64,000 bases of DNA from Actinokineospora fastidiosa (GTDB taxonomy: Bacteria > Actinomycetota > Actinomycetes > Mycobacteriales > Pseudonocardiaceae): contig NZ_BMRB01000001.1 in assembly GCF_014648415.1 (NCBI RefSeq), forward strand, positions 1,984,001 through 2,048,000, written 5' to 3'. The position numbers and the translations under genes were made by a program. The stretch's first letter is position 1. Each line of letters begins with the position of its first letter. Below, piece by piece: positions 55,451 through 64,000 of the stretch. The notes beneath the pieces are model-generated. The model was given only the letters and a program-made list of their open reading frames with translations. It had not been told where the DNA came from and ran no database searches.

Positions 55451-58400
55451 TCACGCCACCGGGGTGGTCCGGTCCGCGGCGATCTCCGCGGCCGTGAGCG
55501 TCCGGTTGTAGACGCGCACGTCGTCCATCGCGCCCGCGAAGTACTCGCCCCACACCGCGTTGCCGCCCAGGCGCAGGGCGCCGGTCGACGTGGCCAGCGA
55601 GCCGCCGATGATCTCGGTCGACACCAGGACGCCGTCGACGTAGAGGCGCAGGGCCGACCCGTCGTAGGTCATCGCCAGGTGCGTCCACGTGGCGGTGGGC
55701 AGCGCCGACGGCCCGGTCACGGCGACGTCGACCGAGCCGACCCGGCCGTAGCCTGCCGGACGGCCCGCCGCGTTGTCGGAGTACAGCGCGTACGACAGCC
55801 CGCCCGCGCGCTCCTTCATCACGACCGTCCGCCAGTCCGCGCCACCCGTGGGCCGCACCCACGCCGAGACCGTCAGCGCCGTTGTCGCGCGCAGCGCGGG
55901 CGTGTCGGCCACGGTGACCATGTCGTCGACGCCGTCGAACGACAGCGCGCCGCCCGTGCGGCCCGCCACCCAGGCCGCCCCGGCGACGGCGCCGTGGTTG
56001 GCGTTGCCCGAGCGGTCGCCCAGCACGCTCCCGGCGCCCTCGTCGAAGTTGTACGACGCGACCGGCGCGCCCGGGGCCGGGCCGGTGTTGGACACCGTCA
56101 CCGAGACGGCCGCCGACACCGCCGAGTTGCCCGCGTTGTCCCGCGCGCGGGCGGTGAGCGTGTACGCGCCGTTCGCCACCGTGCGGGTGTCCCACGAGAC
56201 CGTGTACGGCGCGGACGTGTCCTCCCCGCCCAGCGGCTGGCCGTTGAGCAGGAACTGCACGCCCGCCACCCCGCTGCCGGAGTCCGACGCGGTGGCGGTC
56301 ACCGACACCAGGCCCGAGATCGTCCCCGACGGCCCGGTCACCGCCACCGACGGCGCGGTCGTGTCGGCCGACACCACGGCGGTGGCCTCCGCCGACGGCG
56401 CGGACGCGTTGCCCCCGCCGTCGCGCGCGACCACGCGGTAGGCGTACGTGCCCGCGGCGAGCCCGGTGTCGGTGTGCGTCAGCCCGGTCACCGTGGCGAT
56501 CCGGGTGGACGGCGACACCGTGAACCCGGGCGCGCCCCGGTGCACGTCGTAGCCGGTCACGCCCACGTCGTCGGTGGCCGCCGTCCACGACAGCGCCACC
56601 GTGCCCAGCCCGCCGGTCGCCGACGGCGCGCCCGGCGGGGACGGCGCCTTCGTGTCCGAGGACACCGGGGTGTCCCGGTCCGCCGCGATCTCCGCCGCCG
56701 ACAGCGCGCGGTTGTAGACGCGGACGTCGTCCATCACGCCCGCGAAGTACTCGCCCCACACGGAGTTGCCACCCAACCGCAGCGCCGCAGCCGACACCGC
56801 CGCCGATCCGGTCTGCGCGACCGTCGCCACCAGGTTCCCGTTGACGTACAACCGCATCGCCGCGCCGTCGTAGGTGAACGCCACGTGCGACCACGAGCCG
56901 ACCGGCAGCGCCGACGGCCCGGTCGCGGTCACGTCGTTGCCGATCGACAGATATCCCGACGGCCGGTCGAGGCCCGCGGCGTACAGCGCGTACGCCAGCC
57001 CGCCCTGCCGCTCCTTCATCACCGCGGTCCGCCAGCCGGAGGCCGACGCGGGCCGCAGCCACGCCGACAGCGTCATCCGGTCGGTCAGGTCCAGCGCCGC
57101 CGTGTCCGCCACCGTCACCCAGTCGTCCACGCCGTCGAAGGACAGCCCGCCGCCGTGGCGGCCCGCCGCCCACGCGGGGCCGGACAGCGTGCCGATGTGC
57201 CCGTGGCCGCTGCGGTCGGTCAGCGACCCGCCCGCGCCCTCGTCGAAAGCGTAGGCGGCGACCAGCGAGTCGTCCCCGGAGCCGGTGCGCTCGAAGACGG
57301 CGGTGAGGGTCGTGGTCCCCGCGCCGACGATGATGTCGTGCGCCCGCGCGCCGCCGTCCGACCATGACCGGAACGCGTAGGAGCCGCCCGCGAGCGTCTG
57401 GTCCTGCGGCACCGACAGGCTCATCCGCGAGCCCACGATCGCGGGCACGGTCAGCGGCGTCGGCCCGCTGGTGTCGCTCAGCGTCGCGGTCAGCCCCGGC
57501 GGGTCGGACCGGATCACGACCGTGCCGACCTTCGGGTCCAGCCGCCTGCTCACCGTGGCCGTGGCCCCGGAGGAGTCGCGGGCGGTCAGCCGTAGCTCCA
57601 CATAGGACGGATAGTCGTGGTCGGGGCCGTCGAAGGTGCCCGAGGCCACGCCGTCGAAGCCGACGAGGTCGTGCTCGTGGCAGCCGCCGCCGGAGTCGCA
57701 GTGGTGCAGGATCGCCCGCCAGGACAGCGCCGACGCGGGCAGCGGCCCGTCCTCGGCGTCGGTGGCGGACCCGGCGAAGGCGATCGTGTCGCCCACGGCC
57801 CAGGTGAAGCCCGTGTCCGGCGTGCTGATCACCGGGGTCGGGGCGTGCGAGCCCGCGAGCACGCGGGTGCCCGCGTCGTCGGTGAGCCCGCCCGGGTCAC
57901 GCGCCTGGACGCTCACGTCGTACGTGCCGGTGGCGGTGTAGGTGCGCGACGCGGTGACGCCGGTCGCGTCGTCGAACGCGCCGTCGCCGTCGAGGTCCCA
58001 CGCGTAGGTGAGCGGGTCGCCGTTGGGGTCCGACGAGCCCGCCGCGCTGAACGACACCGTCAGCGGCACCGCGCCCTGGGCGGGCGTGGCGGTGACCGCG
58101 GCGATCGGCGCCTGGTTGCCCGTGCCGTACCGGAACCGCCGCACCTCGCCGAAGGCGATGTCGACGTAGTACAGGTCGCCGTTGGGGCCCGCGGTCAGGT
58201 CGACCGGGAAGACCTCCTGCTGGAACACCTGCCGGGTGGCCGGGTCCGGCACGCCGCCCGCGCCCGCGCGCATCGTCCAGATGCAGCGGCGGCTGTAGTC
58301 GCCGAAGAAGAACGCGCCGTCGTAGGTGTCCGGGTACGCCCCGCCCCGGTAGAACGCGGCGGCGGAGATCGAGGAGCCGCTGCCGGTGGAGCAGCCGTCG

Positions 58401-59533
58401 CCGGTGACGACCGACTGGCCGTGCCGGTAGGCGTAGTGCGGGTTGACGGTCGGCACCGTGCCCGTGCTGATCCGCTGGCACATCGTCAGCCCGATGTTGT
58501 ACCCGGACTGCGCGGCCGTGCCCTCCTTGCAGGGCCACCCGAAGTTGTCCACCGTGCCGTCGGCCGGGTTGGCCAGCCGGTTGACCTCCTCCCAGGTGCT
58601 CCAGCCGACGTCGCCCAGCCACAGCTCGCCGGTGCCCGGGCGGAAGTCGAACCGGAACGGGTTGCGCAGGCCCGCGGCGACCACGCGGCGGGCGTTGGCG
58701 TCGGCGCTGCCCGCCATCGGGTTGCCGGGCGCGCCCGCGCCGGTGGCCGGGTCGACGCGGATGACGGTGCCGTCGAGGCCCATCGGGTCGCCCATGGTCT
58801 GCACGTCCTGCGCGCGCAGCGCCCCGCCCTCGGCGCTGGGCACCGTCTGCGTGCCGCCCACGCCGGTCGGCGGGTCGCCGCACGGGTTGCGCGGGCTGCC
58901 GTCCTGGCCGTAGTCGGCGAAGACGTACGAGGCGCCGTCGCCCGCGCTGGCGTAGAGGTAGCCGTCCGGGCCGAAGGCCAGCTCGCCCACCGAGTGGCTC
59001 GGGTACTGCTGGCACCAGTCCTCGACCAGCACCCGCTCGGCGCCCGCCGCGTCCAGAACGGACAGCCTGCCGGAGATCACGCAGCCGTCCCCGGTCTCCC
59101 CGGGCGGGTTGGGGCAGGAGTCGTTGCTCGCGCCGGGCGCGCCCCAGCGCGGCGCGGTCCCGCCGATCGCGGCGTCGTGGGAGTACAGCACGTACACCGA
59201 CGGGTCGGCGGGGAAGTCCGGGGCCAGCGCCAGGCCCATGAGGCCGCGGTCGTGCTGGTTGTAGACGTTGGTCCGCAGGTCGGCGAACACCGACGGGGTC
59301 GGGTCGGACAGGCCGTCGAAGACCTTGACCAGGCCCGACTTCTCGGCCACGAACACCCGCCCGTCCGCGCCGAACTCCACGGCCATCGGCTGGGTCAGCC
59401 CGGAGAGCACGGTCTGCTGGGTGAATCCGGCTGGCAGGGCCGCCGCGGGCGTCGCGGCGAACGTGACAGCGGCGACGGGTAACAGGCCCGCCACGGTGAG
59501 TTGGACGGCAAGAGCCGCAAGGGACCGGCGCAT
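55451..59533 (-). CDS. Secreted PQQ-dependent sugar-dehydrogenase-like protein with PKD, fibronectin-type and two LamG domains
   Basis: 1,360 residues with a signal peptide (LAVQLTVAGLLPVAAVTFAATPAAA). Residues about 32-480 form a glucose/sorbosone-dehydrogenase-type beta-propeller with QPMAVEFGADGRVFVAEKSG, DRGLMGLALAPDF and RNPFRFDFRPGTGELWLGDVG. A PKD domain (about 485-570, SSDPNGDPLTYAWDLDGDG), an Ig-like region, LamG 1 (about 755-955), a fibronectin type III/Ig-like section (about 960-1150) and LamG 2 (about 1155-1355) follow. The two LamG domains are nearly identical in places at the DNA level. Such proteins oxidise or bind extracellular polysaccharide; the PQQ requirement is inferred from the fold. 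Confidence 0.9.
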   Translation of the reverse strand: MRRSLAALAVQLTVAGLLPVAAVTFAATPAAALPAGFTQQTVLSGLTQPMAVEFGADGRVFVAEKSGLVKVFDGLSDPTPSVFADLRTNVYNQHDRGLMGLALAPDFPADPSVYVLYSHDAAIGGTAPRWGAPGASNDSCPNPPGETGDGCVISGRLSVLDAAGAERVLVEDWCQQYPSHSVGELAFGPDGYLYASAGDGASYVFADYGQDGSPRNPCGDPPTGVGGTQTVPSAEGGALRAQDVQTMGDPMGLDGTVIRVDPATGAGAPGNPMAGSADANARRVVAAGLRNPFRFDFRPGTGELWLGDVGWSTWEEVNRLANPADGTVDNFGWPCKEGTAAQSGYNIGLTMCQRISTGTVPTVNPHYAYRHGQSVVTGDGCSTGSGSSISAAAFYRGGAYPDTYDGAFFFGDYSRRCIWTMRAGAGGVPDPATRQVFQQEVFPVDLTAGPNGDLYYVDIAFGEVRRFRYGTGNQAPIAAVTATPAQGAVPLTVSFSAAGSSDPNGDPLTYAWDLDGDGAFDDATGVTASRTYTATGTYDVSVQARDPGGLTDDAGTRVLAGSHAPTPVISTPDTGFTWAVGDTIAFAGSATDAEDGPLPASALSWRAILHHCDSGGGCHEHDLVGFDGVASGTFDGPDHDYPSYVELRLTARDSSGATATVSRRLDPKVGTVVIRSDPPGLTATLSDTSGPTPLTVPAIVGSRMSLSVPQDQTLAGGSYAFRSWSDGGARAHDIIVGAGTTTLTAVFERTGSGDDSLVAAYAFDEGAGGSLTDRSGHGHIGTLSGPAWAAGRHGGGLSFDGVDDWVTVADTAALDLTDRMTLSAWLRPASASGWRTAVMKERQGGLAYALYAAGLDRPSGYLSIGNDVTATGPSALPVGSWSHVAFTYDGAAMRLYVNGNLVATVAQTGSAAVSAAALRLGGNSVWGEYFAGVMDDVRVYNRALSAAEIAADRDTPVSSDTKAPSPPGAPSATGGLGTVALSWTAATDDVGVTGYDVHRGAPGFTVSPSTRIATVTGLTHTDTGLAAGTYAYRVVARDGGGNASAPSAEATAVVSADTTAPSVAVTGPSGTISGLVSVTATASDSGSGVAGVQFLLNGQPLGGEDTSAPYTVSWDTRTVANGAYTLTARARDNAGNSAVSAAVSVTVSNTGPAPGAPVASYNFDEGAGSVLGDRSGNANHGAVAGAAWVAGRTGGALSFDGVDDMVTVADTPALRATTALTVSAWVRPTGGADWRTVVMKERAGGLSYALYSDNAAGRPAGYGRVGSVDVAVTGPSALPTATWTHLAMTYDGSALRLYVDGVLVSTEIIGGSLATSTGALRLGGNAVWGEYFAGAMDDVRVYNRTLTAAEIAADRTTPVA

Positions 59534-59624
59534 TCTTCTCCCCTCGGCGGCTCGACACGCCGAGCCGCGACAAGCGGAGACTCGCGCGGGCGCGGGCGCG
59601 CGTTACCGTCGTGCGCCGTTCGGC

Positions 59625-60344
59625 CTAGCCTGCCCGGGAATCGAGGCGGTCGAACGGATTCGCCGCCAGGGAGGCGAACCGCTCCACGTGACGGCGCGAT
59701 CGCGGGAAGTCCAGCTCCTTGAGCGCGTCGGTGACCGCGGCCATGAACGGCGCTGGCCCGCAGGTGAACGCGTCCGCGTCGGCGTGCGGCGCGGCCAGGT
59801 CGGCCAACTGCTCGACGGAGGGCAGCCCGCGCTCGCTCTCCAGCCAGTGCGTCACCGACAGCCGCGCGTTTCCGGCCGCCAGCGCGGCGAGCGCGTCGGC
59901 GAAGATCACCGACTCGGCGTCGCGGTTGGCGTAGACGAGGGTGATCCGCCCGGTCCCGGCGTGCAGCGCGGACTTGACGATCGACAGGATCGGCGTGATG
60001 CCGCTGCCGCCCGCGAACAGCAGCAGGTCGGCGTCGAGCGACTTCGGGGTGAACACGCCCATCGGCGGCAGCGCCTCGATGACCGCGCCCGCGCACGCGG
60101 TGTCGCACAGCAGGTTCGAGGCGTAGCCGTCCGGGGCGCGCTTCACCGTCACCTGGGGGCGCTCGCCGAGCAGCGGCGAACTCGACAGCGAGTAGCAGCG
60201 CGCCACCGATCCGGTGAGCTCGCTGGGCACGCGTAGAGTCAGGTACTGGCCCGGCAGGTAGTCGAGTTCGGCGTCGAAGACGATGGAGCTCGCCTGCGCG
60301 GTCTCGGTCACCACCTCGGCCACCGGCAGTCGCAGCGCGGACAT
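59625..60344 (-). CDS. Ferredoxin-NADP reductase-type oxidoreductase without ferredoxin domain
   Basis: 239 residues. FAD-binding motif RCYSLSSSP and glycine loop FAGGSGITPI for NAD(P)H, then YANRDAESVIF and CGPAPFM. The C-terminal HVERFASLAANPF stretch closely matches the reductase part of 3-ketosteroid 9-alpha-hydroxylase reductase (KshB), where it is followed by a [2Fe-2S] domain; here the gene stops there, and the 91 bp before the next gene hold no such domain. It is a free-standing or truncated electron-transfer flavoprotein. ATG at 60344 with GGGGGG 9 nt upstream. Confidence 0.85.
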   Translation of the reverse strand: MSALRLPVAEVVTETAQASSIVFDAELDYLPGQYLTLRVPSELTGSVARCYSLSSSPLLGERPQVTVKRAPDGYASNLLCDTACAGAVIEALPPMGVFTPKSLDADLLLFAGGSGITPILSIVKSALHAGTGRITLVYANRDAESVIFADALAALAAGNARLSVTHWLESERGLPSVEQLADLAAPHADADAFTCGPAPFMAAVTDALKELDFPRSRRHVERFASLAANPFDRLDSRAG

Positions 60345-60448
60345 CTCGGCACACCCCCCGTGATCGGACAACCCCCAGTGTGCCGTGCGCGTCCAGCCTT
60401 CACGTCCGTGCCAGTGCCCTCGTTAGTCGTTGGCACGCGCGTTCGATA

Positions 60449-61981
60449 ATGTCGGGAGGGCCAGGTCGGGCCCTGGGGAACCGCTATCACGAGAGGTGCC
60501 TGGTCATCGAAACGGGTCAGCTGGTCGCCGGCAGATACCGCCTGTTGGAGACCATAGGCAGCGGCGCCATGGGCGTGGTCTGGCGCGCCCGCGACGAGCG
60601 GCTGGAGCGCGTGATCGCGATCAAGCAGCTGATCATCCGCCCCGGCCTCACCCCGGCCAAGACCGAGGAGGCGCGCAGGCGTGCCATGCGCGAGGCGCGC
60701 ATCGCCGCGCGCCTGCACCACCGCAACGCCGTCGCCCTGCTCGACGTCGCCGAGCACGACGGCGACCCGTGCCTGGTGATGGAGTTCGTCAACGCCCGCA
60801 GCCTGTCCGCGGTGATCGCCGAGCGCGGCACGCTGCCGCCCGAGCAGGTCGCCGCGATCGGCTCGCAGGTCGCCGCCGCCCTCGCCGCCGCGCACGCGGC
60901 CGGGATCGTCCACCGCGACGTCAAGCCGGGCAACATCCTGCTCGACGACCAGGGCACGGTGAAGATCACCGACTTCGGCATCTCCAAGGCCACCGGCGAC
61001 CACACGATCACCACCGACACCGGCGTCCTGGCGGGCACCCCCGCCTATCTCGCCCCCGAACTCGCCCGCGGCCAGCAGCCCACGACGGCGTCGGACGTCT
61101 TCTCCCTCGGCTCGACGCTGTACCACGCCCTGGAGGGCACCCCGCCGTTCGGCCTCAACCCGAACCCGCTGGCGCTGTTACACGCGGTGGCCAACGGTGA
61201 CGTGAAACCCCCGCGCAACGGCGGGCAGCTCACCTCGGCCCTGATGACCCTGCTGCGCACGGACCCGGCAGAACGCCCGACGATGGACGAGGCCGCGACC
61301 ACCCTCGCCGCCCCGACCGCCCCCATGGCGGTCCCGTCGCCGACCCTCCTGGAGCGCACGGTCCCGGCCCGCCGCCCCGCGCCCCCGGTCCAACAGCGCC
61401 CCGCGTCGCCGGTCCGCCAGCCCACCCCACCCGCCCCGGCCCCCACCCCGGCCGCGCCGCCCCCGCCCCGCCGCGGCGTCCTCATCGGCGCCGCCGCGGC
61501 AGTCGCCGTCCTAGCCGCCTCGGTCGTCCTGGTCCTCACCACCCAGGGCGACAAGACCACAGCCAACCCGAACACGGAAACCCGCACGGTCACGGTCAGC
61601 AACCCACCGACCGAGACGTCGACGACCCCGCCCTCCACCCCGAACGCAGGCGCGGCGCGCGTGACCAACTTCTCCGCCGCGGGCGAGGCGGTGATCGCCT
61701 TCTACCTCAGCAGCACTCCGGCCGCCCAGCGCTGGGCGCTGCTGACACCGAACGCCCAGGCGTACTTCGGCAGCAAGGCGGAGTTCGACACGTACTGGGC
61801 GCAGTACGACTATGTCGCATCCGAGGACGCCAACCAGGTCACCGTCAACGACGACGGCTCGGCGAACGTCCCCGTCACCGTCATCCTGACCAAGGACGAC
61901 CAGGAGTCGTCCGACCGGTTCACGGTCCGGGTCGTCAACGTAGCGGGCAAGCACATGATCGATTCGGACCCGCGCGTCTGA
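60449..61981 (+). CDS. Transmembrane Ser/Thr protein kinase (PknB-like family)
   Basis: 510 residues. Kinase domain: glycine loop IGSGAMG (36-42), K59 (VIAIKQL), catalytic HRDVKPGN (H155-R-D157) and DFG at 175-177. A proline-rich juxtamembrane linker (about 300-345), one membrane helix (about 347-369, LIGAAAAVAVLAASVVLVL) and an extracellular domain of about 125 residues follow; the latter has a Thr-rich stalk and a small beta-rich domain (FSAAGEAVIAFYLSS). The start is uncertain; ATG at 60449 gives an extra 17 residues before the usual VIETGQLVAGRY, and no other normal start codon is available. It senses an outside signal and phosphorylates cytoplasmic targets. Confidence 0.92.
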   Translation: MSGGPGRALGNRYHERCLVIETGQLVAGRYRLLETIGSGAMGVVWRARDERLERVIAIKQLIIRPGLTPAKTEEARRRAMREARIAARLHHRNAVALLDVAEHDGDPCLVMEFVNARSLSAVIAERGTLPPEQVAAIGSQVAAALAAAHAAGIVHRDVKPGNILLDDQGTVKITDFGISKATGDHTITTDTGVLAGTPAYLAPELARGQQPTTASDVFSLGSTLYHALEGTPPFGLNPNPLALLHAVANGDVKPPRNGGQLTSALMTLLRTDPAERPTMDEAATTLAAPTAPMAVPSPTLLERTVPARRPAPPVQQRPASPVRQPTPPAPAPTPAAPPPPRRGVLIGAAAAVAVLAASVVLVLTTQGDKTTANPNTETRTVTVSNPPTETSTTPPSTPNAGAARVTNFSAAGEAVIAFYLSSTPAAQRWALLTPNAQAYFGSKAEFDTYWAQYDYVASEDANQVTVNDDGSANVPVTVILTKDDQESSDRFTVRVVNVAGKHMIDSDPRV

Positions 61982-62062
61982 ACGGCGCCCCCCGCGCACG
62001 AATCTGCCCCGCCGAGGATTGCCCGGCGTCTGAACAGCGCGGGAAGCCGCAGAGAAGCAACA

Positions 62063-62098
62063 CCGGCAGGCCGGAAGGTATCCCGACCGGCCTGCCGG
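62063..62098. terminator. Bidirectional terminator between kinase and secreted-protein genes
   Basis: CCGGCAGGCCGG (62063-62074) and CCGGCCTGCCGG (62087-62098) form a 12-bp perfect stem with a 12-nt loop between the convergent stops at 61981 and 62142. Confidence 0.75.
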
Positions 62099-62141
62099 AA
62101 TCGTGCATGACTGCGCACCCACGATCGGCGGGTCAGGAATC

Positions 62142-62552
62142 CTACTTCCCGCCAGCGGCCGTCACAGGTCCCTCGACCGTAAGCCAGCACCAACTGACAT
62201 AGCCGTTCACCCTGGTCCGCCGGTTGGCGCCGTACGACCATTGGTCGAAATAGGTCCCGGTACGCGTGCAGAGGTGGCGCTCACCGGTGATCTGGAACAC
62301 CTGCGTCCAGCAGTCCCCGTCGTTGCCCCTGCCTATGACCTGGGAATTCGTGACACTTCTCGCGGACCGAATCGCGATGTTGGTGCCACCGAAGTCCAGT
62401 CCGGGATAGCACGGATTGGCTGCGGCTGATGACGATCCAGCACTTCCCTGTGTCGGTGACGCCGACATCGCGGGCGCGGCCGTGACAATGAGCGCGACGG
62501 TCGTCGCCGTTACCCCCAGCGATCTTTGGAGCATCGATCGAAAACTGGTCAT
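62142..62552 (-). CDS. Small secreted protein, function unknown
   Basis: 136 residues with signal peptide (QRSLGVTATTVALIVTAAPAMSA) and a mature part with four cysteines (PCYPG, DCWTQ, LCTRT, WCWLT), probably two disulfides. ATG at 62552 directly after AGGGGG. The mature domain looks like a small beta-sandwich (IAIRSARSVTNSQVIGRGND) such as is found in secreted carbohydrate-binding or inhibitor proteins; I recognise no family. GC content is clearly below that of its neighbours, and the gene lies between the imperfect direct repeats. Confidence 0.7.
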   Translation of the reverse strand: MTSFRSMLQRSLGVTATTVALIVTAAPAMSASPTQGSAGSSSAAANPCYPGLDFGGTNIAIRSARSVTNSQVIGRGNDGDCWTQVFQITGERHLCTRTGTYFDQWSYGANRRTRVNGYVSWCWLTVEGPVTAAGGK

Positions 62553-62778
62553 TTCCCCCTGCTTTCAGCGAGTTCATGATCATCTTCGCGTTTCTTGCCT
62601 ATGGTGTGCACCGCCGTTCGAGGGAAGAGAAGGCGGCCGGGCTTGAACCACGGGAAGACCCCGGCCCTGGGCGCGGGGGCGATCCCGCGGTGTCCTGCGA
62701 TGTCCCCGGCACTCGATCGACTCGACCCGCGCGTCTGATCGATTGCGTTCGGCGGGCTGCGGTGAGAGCGTGGACGCC

Positions 62779-64000
62779 ATGCCGTTGATGCCTGTGACCG
62801 ACTCGATGTTCCTGCTGGGCGAGTCGCGGGAGCATCCGTTGCATGTGGGTGGGTTGCAGTTGTTCGAGCTGCCGCCCGGGGCCGAGCCGTCGTACGTCAA
62901 CGACGTGCACAAGTCGTTGATCGAGGTCGGGGACCTGCATCCGCTGTTCCGGCGTCGGCCGCGCGGGCCGGTGAACTCGGTCGGGCAGATGGTGTGGACC
63001 AATGACGACCTGCTGGACCTGGAGTACCACGTCCGGCTGTCCGGGCTGCCGTCGCCGGGGCGGGTGCGGGAGCTGTTGGAGCTGGTGTCGCGGCTGCACG
63101 GCTCGCTGCTGGACCGGCACCGGCCGCTGTGGGAGTCGCACCTGATCGAGGGGGTGGAGGGCGGGCGCTTCGCCGTCTACACCAAGGTCCACCACGCGCT
63201 GCTCGACGGCGTCTCCGCGCTGCGCCTGATGCGCGACGCGCTCTCGACGGACCCGGACGAGCGCGGCATGCGCCCGCCGTGGGCCGCGGCCCCGCGCACC
63301 GACGCCACCGGCCGCCGCGCCGAGCCGGACCCGCTGGCCGGGCTGGCCAACGCCGCGCGGATCGTGCGGGACGTCGTCGGGCTGGGCCCGGCCGTCGTGC
63401 GCTACCTCAACCAGGCCTTCGCCGAGCAGGCCGCCACGCTGCCGTTCGAGGCGCCGCGCTCGATGCTCAACGGGCCGATCACCGGCGCGCGCCGCTTCGC
63501 CGCGCAGGGCTGGCCGCTGGAGCGCGTGCGCGCGGTCGGCGAGGCCGCCGACGCCACGGTCAACGACGTCATGCTCGCCATGTGCGCGGGCGCGCTGCGC
63601 GAGTACCTCGGCGAGCAGGGCGCGCTGCCGGACCGGCCGCTGGTCGCCGCCGTGCCGATCTCCCTGCGCGCCGACGAGACCGCCGACGGCGGCAACGCGA
63701 TCGGCCTGATCCTGTGCACCCTGGCCACCGACCTCGCCGACGCGGGGGAGCGGCTGGTCGCCATCTCGGACTCCATGCAACGCGGCAAGGACTTCTACCG
63801 CGGCATGAGCCAGCTGCAGATCACCGCGCTCAGCGCGATCCCGTTCGCCCCGCTGGCCATCGCGCTGCTGCCGGGCGCGCTGCGGCTGACCCCGCCGTCG
63901 TTCAACCTGCTGATCTCGAACGTGCCCGGCCCCAAGCAGCCGCTGTACTGGAACGGCGCGAAGCTCGTCGGCGTATACCCGCTGTCGATCCCCTACGAGG
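62779..64000 (+). CDS. Wax ester synthase / diacylglycerol acyltransferase (WS/DGAT), 3' end outside window
   Basis: 407 codons visible without a stop; the family has about 450-480 residues. It begins MPLMPVTDSMFLLGESREHP (ATG at 62779; a second ATG at 62788 is possible). The active-site motif is HHALLDG (H138, H139, D143, G144). AVPISLRA and, near the window edge, NLLISNVPGPK are the other conserved blocks. It transfers acyl-CoA to diacylglycerol or fatty alcohols for storage lipid. No neighbouring lipid gene is seen upstream. Confidence 0.9.
   Translation, partial: MPLMPVTDSMFLLGESREHPLHVGGLQLFELPPGAEPSYVNDVHKSLIEVGDLHPLFRRRPRGPVNSVGQMVWTNDDLLDLEYHVRLSGLPSPGRVRELLELVSRLHGSLLDRHRPLWESHLIEGVEGGRFAVYTKVHHALLDGVSALRLMRDALSTDPDERGMRPPWAAAPRTDATGRRAEPDPLAGLANAARIVRDVVGLGPAVVRYLNQAFAEQAATLPFEAPRSMLNGPITGARRFAAQGWPLERVRAVGEAADATVNDVMLAMCAGALREYLGEQGALPDRPLVAAVPISLRADETADGGNAIGLILCTLATDLADAGERLVAISDSMQRGKDFYRGMSQLQITALSAIPFAPLAIALLPGALRLTPPSFNLLISNVPGPKQPLYWNGAKLVGVYPLSIPYE

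Larger units (their letters stand above)
61957..62738. repeat. Imperfect direct repeats flanking the small secreted-protein gene
   Basis: The 3' end of the kinase gene (61957-61981, beginning GATCGATTCG) is repeated at 62715-62738 (beginning GATCGACTCG). Both copies share the exact 15-mer GACCCGCGCGTCTGA, with one mismatch and one 1-nt gap before it. The 760 bp between hold the secreted-protein gene and its terminator. This fits insertion or duplication at the kinase 3' end. Confidence 0.5.

Noticed and set aside
55365-57365. 666-codon open frame on the minus strand inside the PQQ-protein gene
   Set aside because: Alternative frame of the same strand as the recognised multidomain protein; glycine/arginine-rich with no domain.
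60441-60452. GTTCGATAATGT considered as a -10 promoter element for the kinase gene
   Set aside because: If it were a -10 element, transcription would begin after the only normal start codon (60449), so the two readings exclude each other and I made no promoter call.

Overview
The window is a stretch of very GC-rich (roughly 72-75%) actinobacterial chromosome. GTG starts, 1-4 nt stop/start overlaps, an ESX-style WXG pair, a fused 2-oxoglutarate decarboxylase, FadE23/FadE24-type acyl-CoA dehydrogenases, a WS/DGAT acyltransferase and two PF04672-type methyltransferases suggest a filamentous actinomycete. Pseudonocardiales (Saccharothrix, Lentzea or Actinokineospora-like) is the best guess, but that is inference. 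I see no rRNA, tRNA, CRISPR array, transposase or integrase.

Layout. 1-2007: the 3' part of a NACHT/leucine-rich-repeat protein and a terminator. 2020-6345: a secreted M28 aminopeptidase, an IclR regulator and a SigE-family sigma factor overlapped by its membrane partner gene. 6416-13195: a translationally coupled histidine-utilisation operon (hutH-hutU-M20 amidohydrolase-hutF-hutI). 13268-15236: three overlapping genes that look like WXG chaperone, WXG-fused secreted effector and membrane-anchored immunity protein. 15272-17628: aldo/keto reductase, MBL hydrolase and methyltransferase. 17618-21782: kgd followed by two very small genes. 21949-30295: a beta-propeller protein, a giant fused ABC exporter and an ABC-2 transporter pair. 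30374-35915: a small conserved gene pair, alanine dehydrogenase with its PucR-type regulator, and two SGNH hydrolases around a perfect LexA-type box. 35941-39424: a PAS-GGDEF protein with a degenerate EAL domain and a methyltransferase.

39440-45862: a TetR regulator and an accD-accA-acyl-CoA dehydrogenase operon of the leucine-catabolism type. They share the operator GTTAGC-N4-GCTAAC, which occurs once before the regulator and twice before the operon. 46075-53195: a methyltransferase, an MFS drug exporter divergent from its TetR regulator with a dyad between them, a FadE pair, and a D-2-hydroxyacid dehydrogenase. 53791-59533: a SigD/ShbA-like sigma factor, a decayed ImmA/IrrE-type peptidase fragment, a methyltransferase and a 1,360-residue secreted PQQ-sugar-dehydrogenase-like protein with PKD and duplicated LamG domains. 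59625-64000: an FNR-type reductase lacking the ferredoxin domain of its nearest family, a transmembrane Ser/Thr kinase, a small secreted protein in a segment flanked by an imperfect direct repeat of the kinase 3' end, and a WS/DGAT acyltransferase cut by the window edge.

The strongest candidates for something not well described are the three-gene WXG effector module (13268-15236), the fused ABC exporter with asymmetric ATP sites and a long Pro/Thr/Ser linker (23820-28058), and the TetR regulon (40071-41106). All functional calls come from reading motifs by eye; no database search was run.
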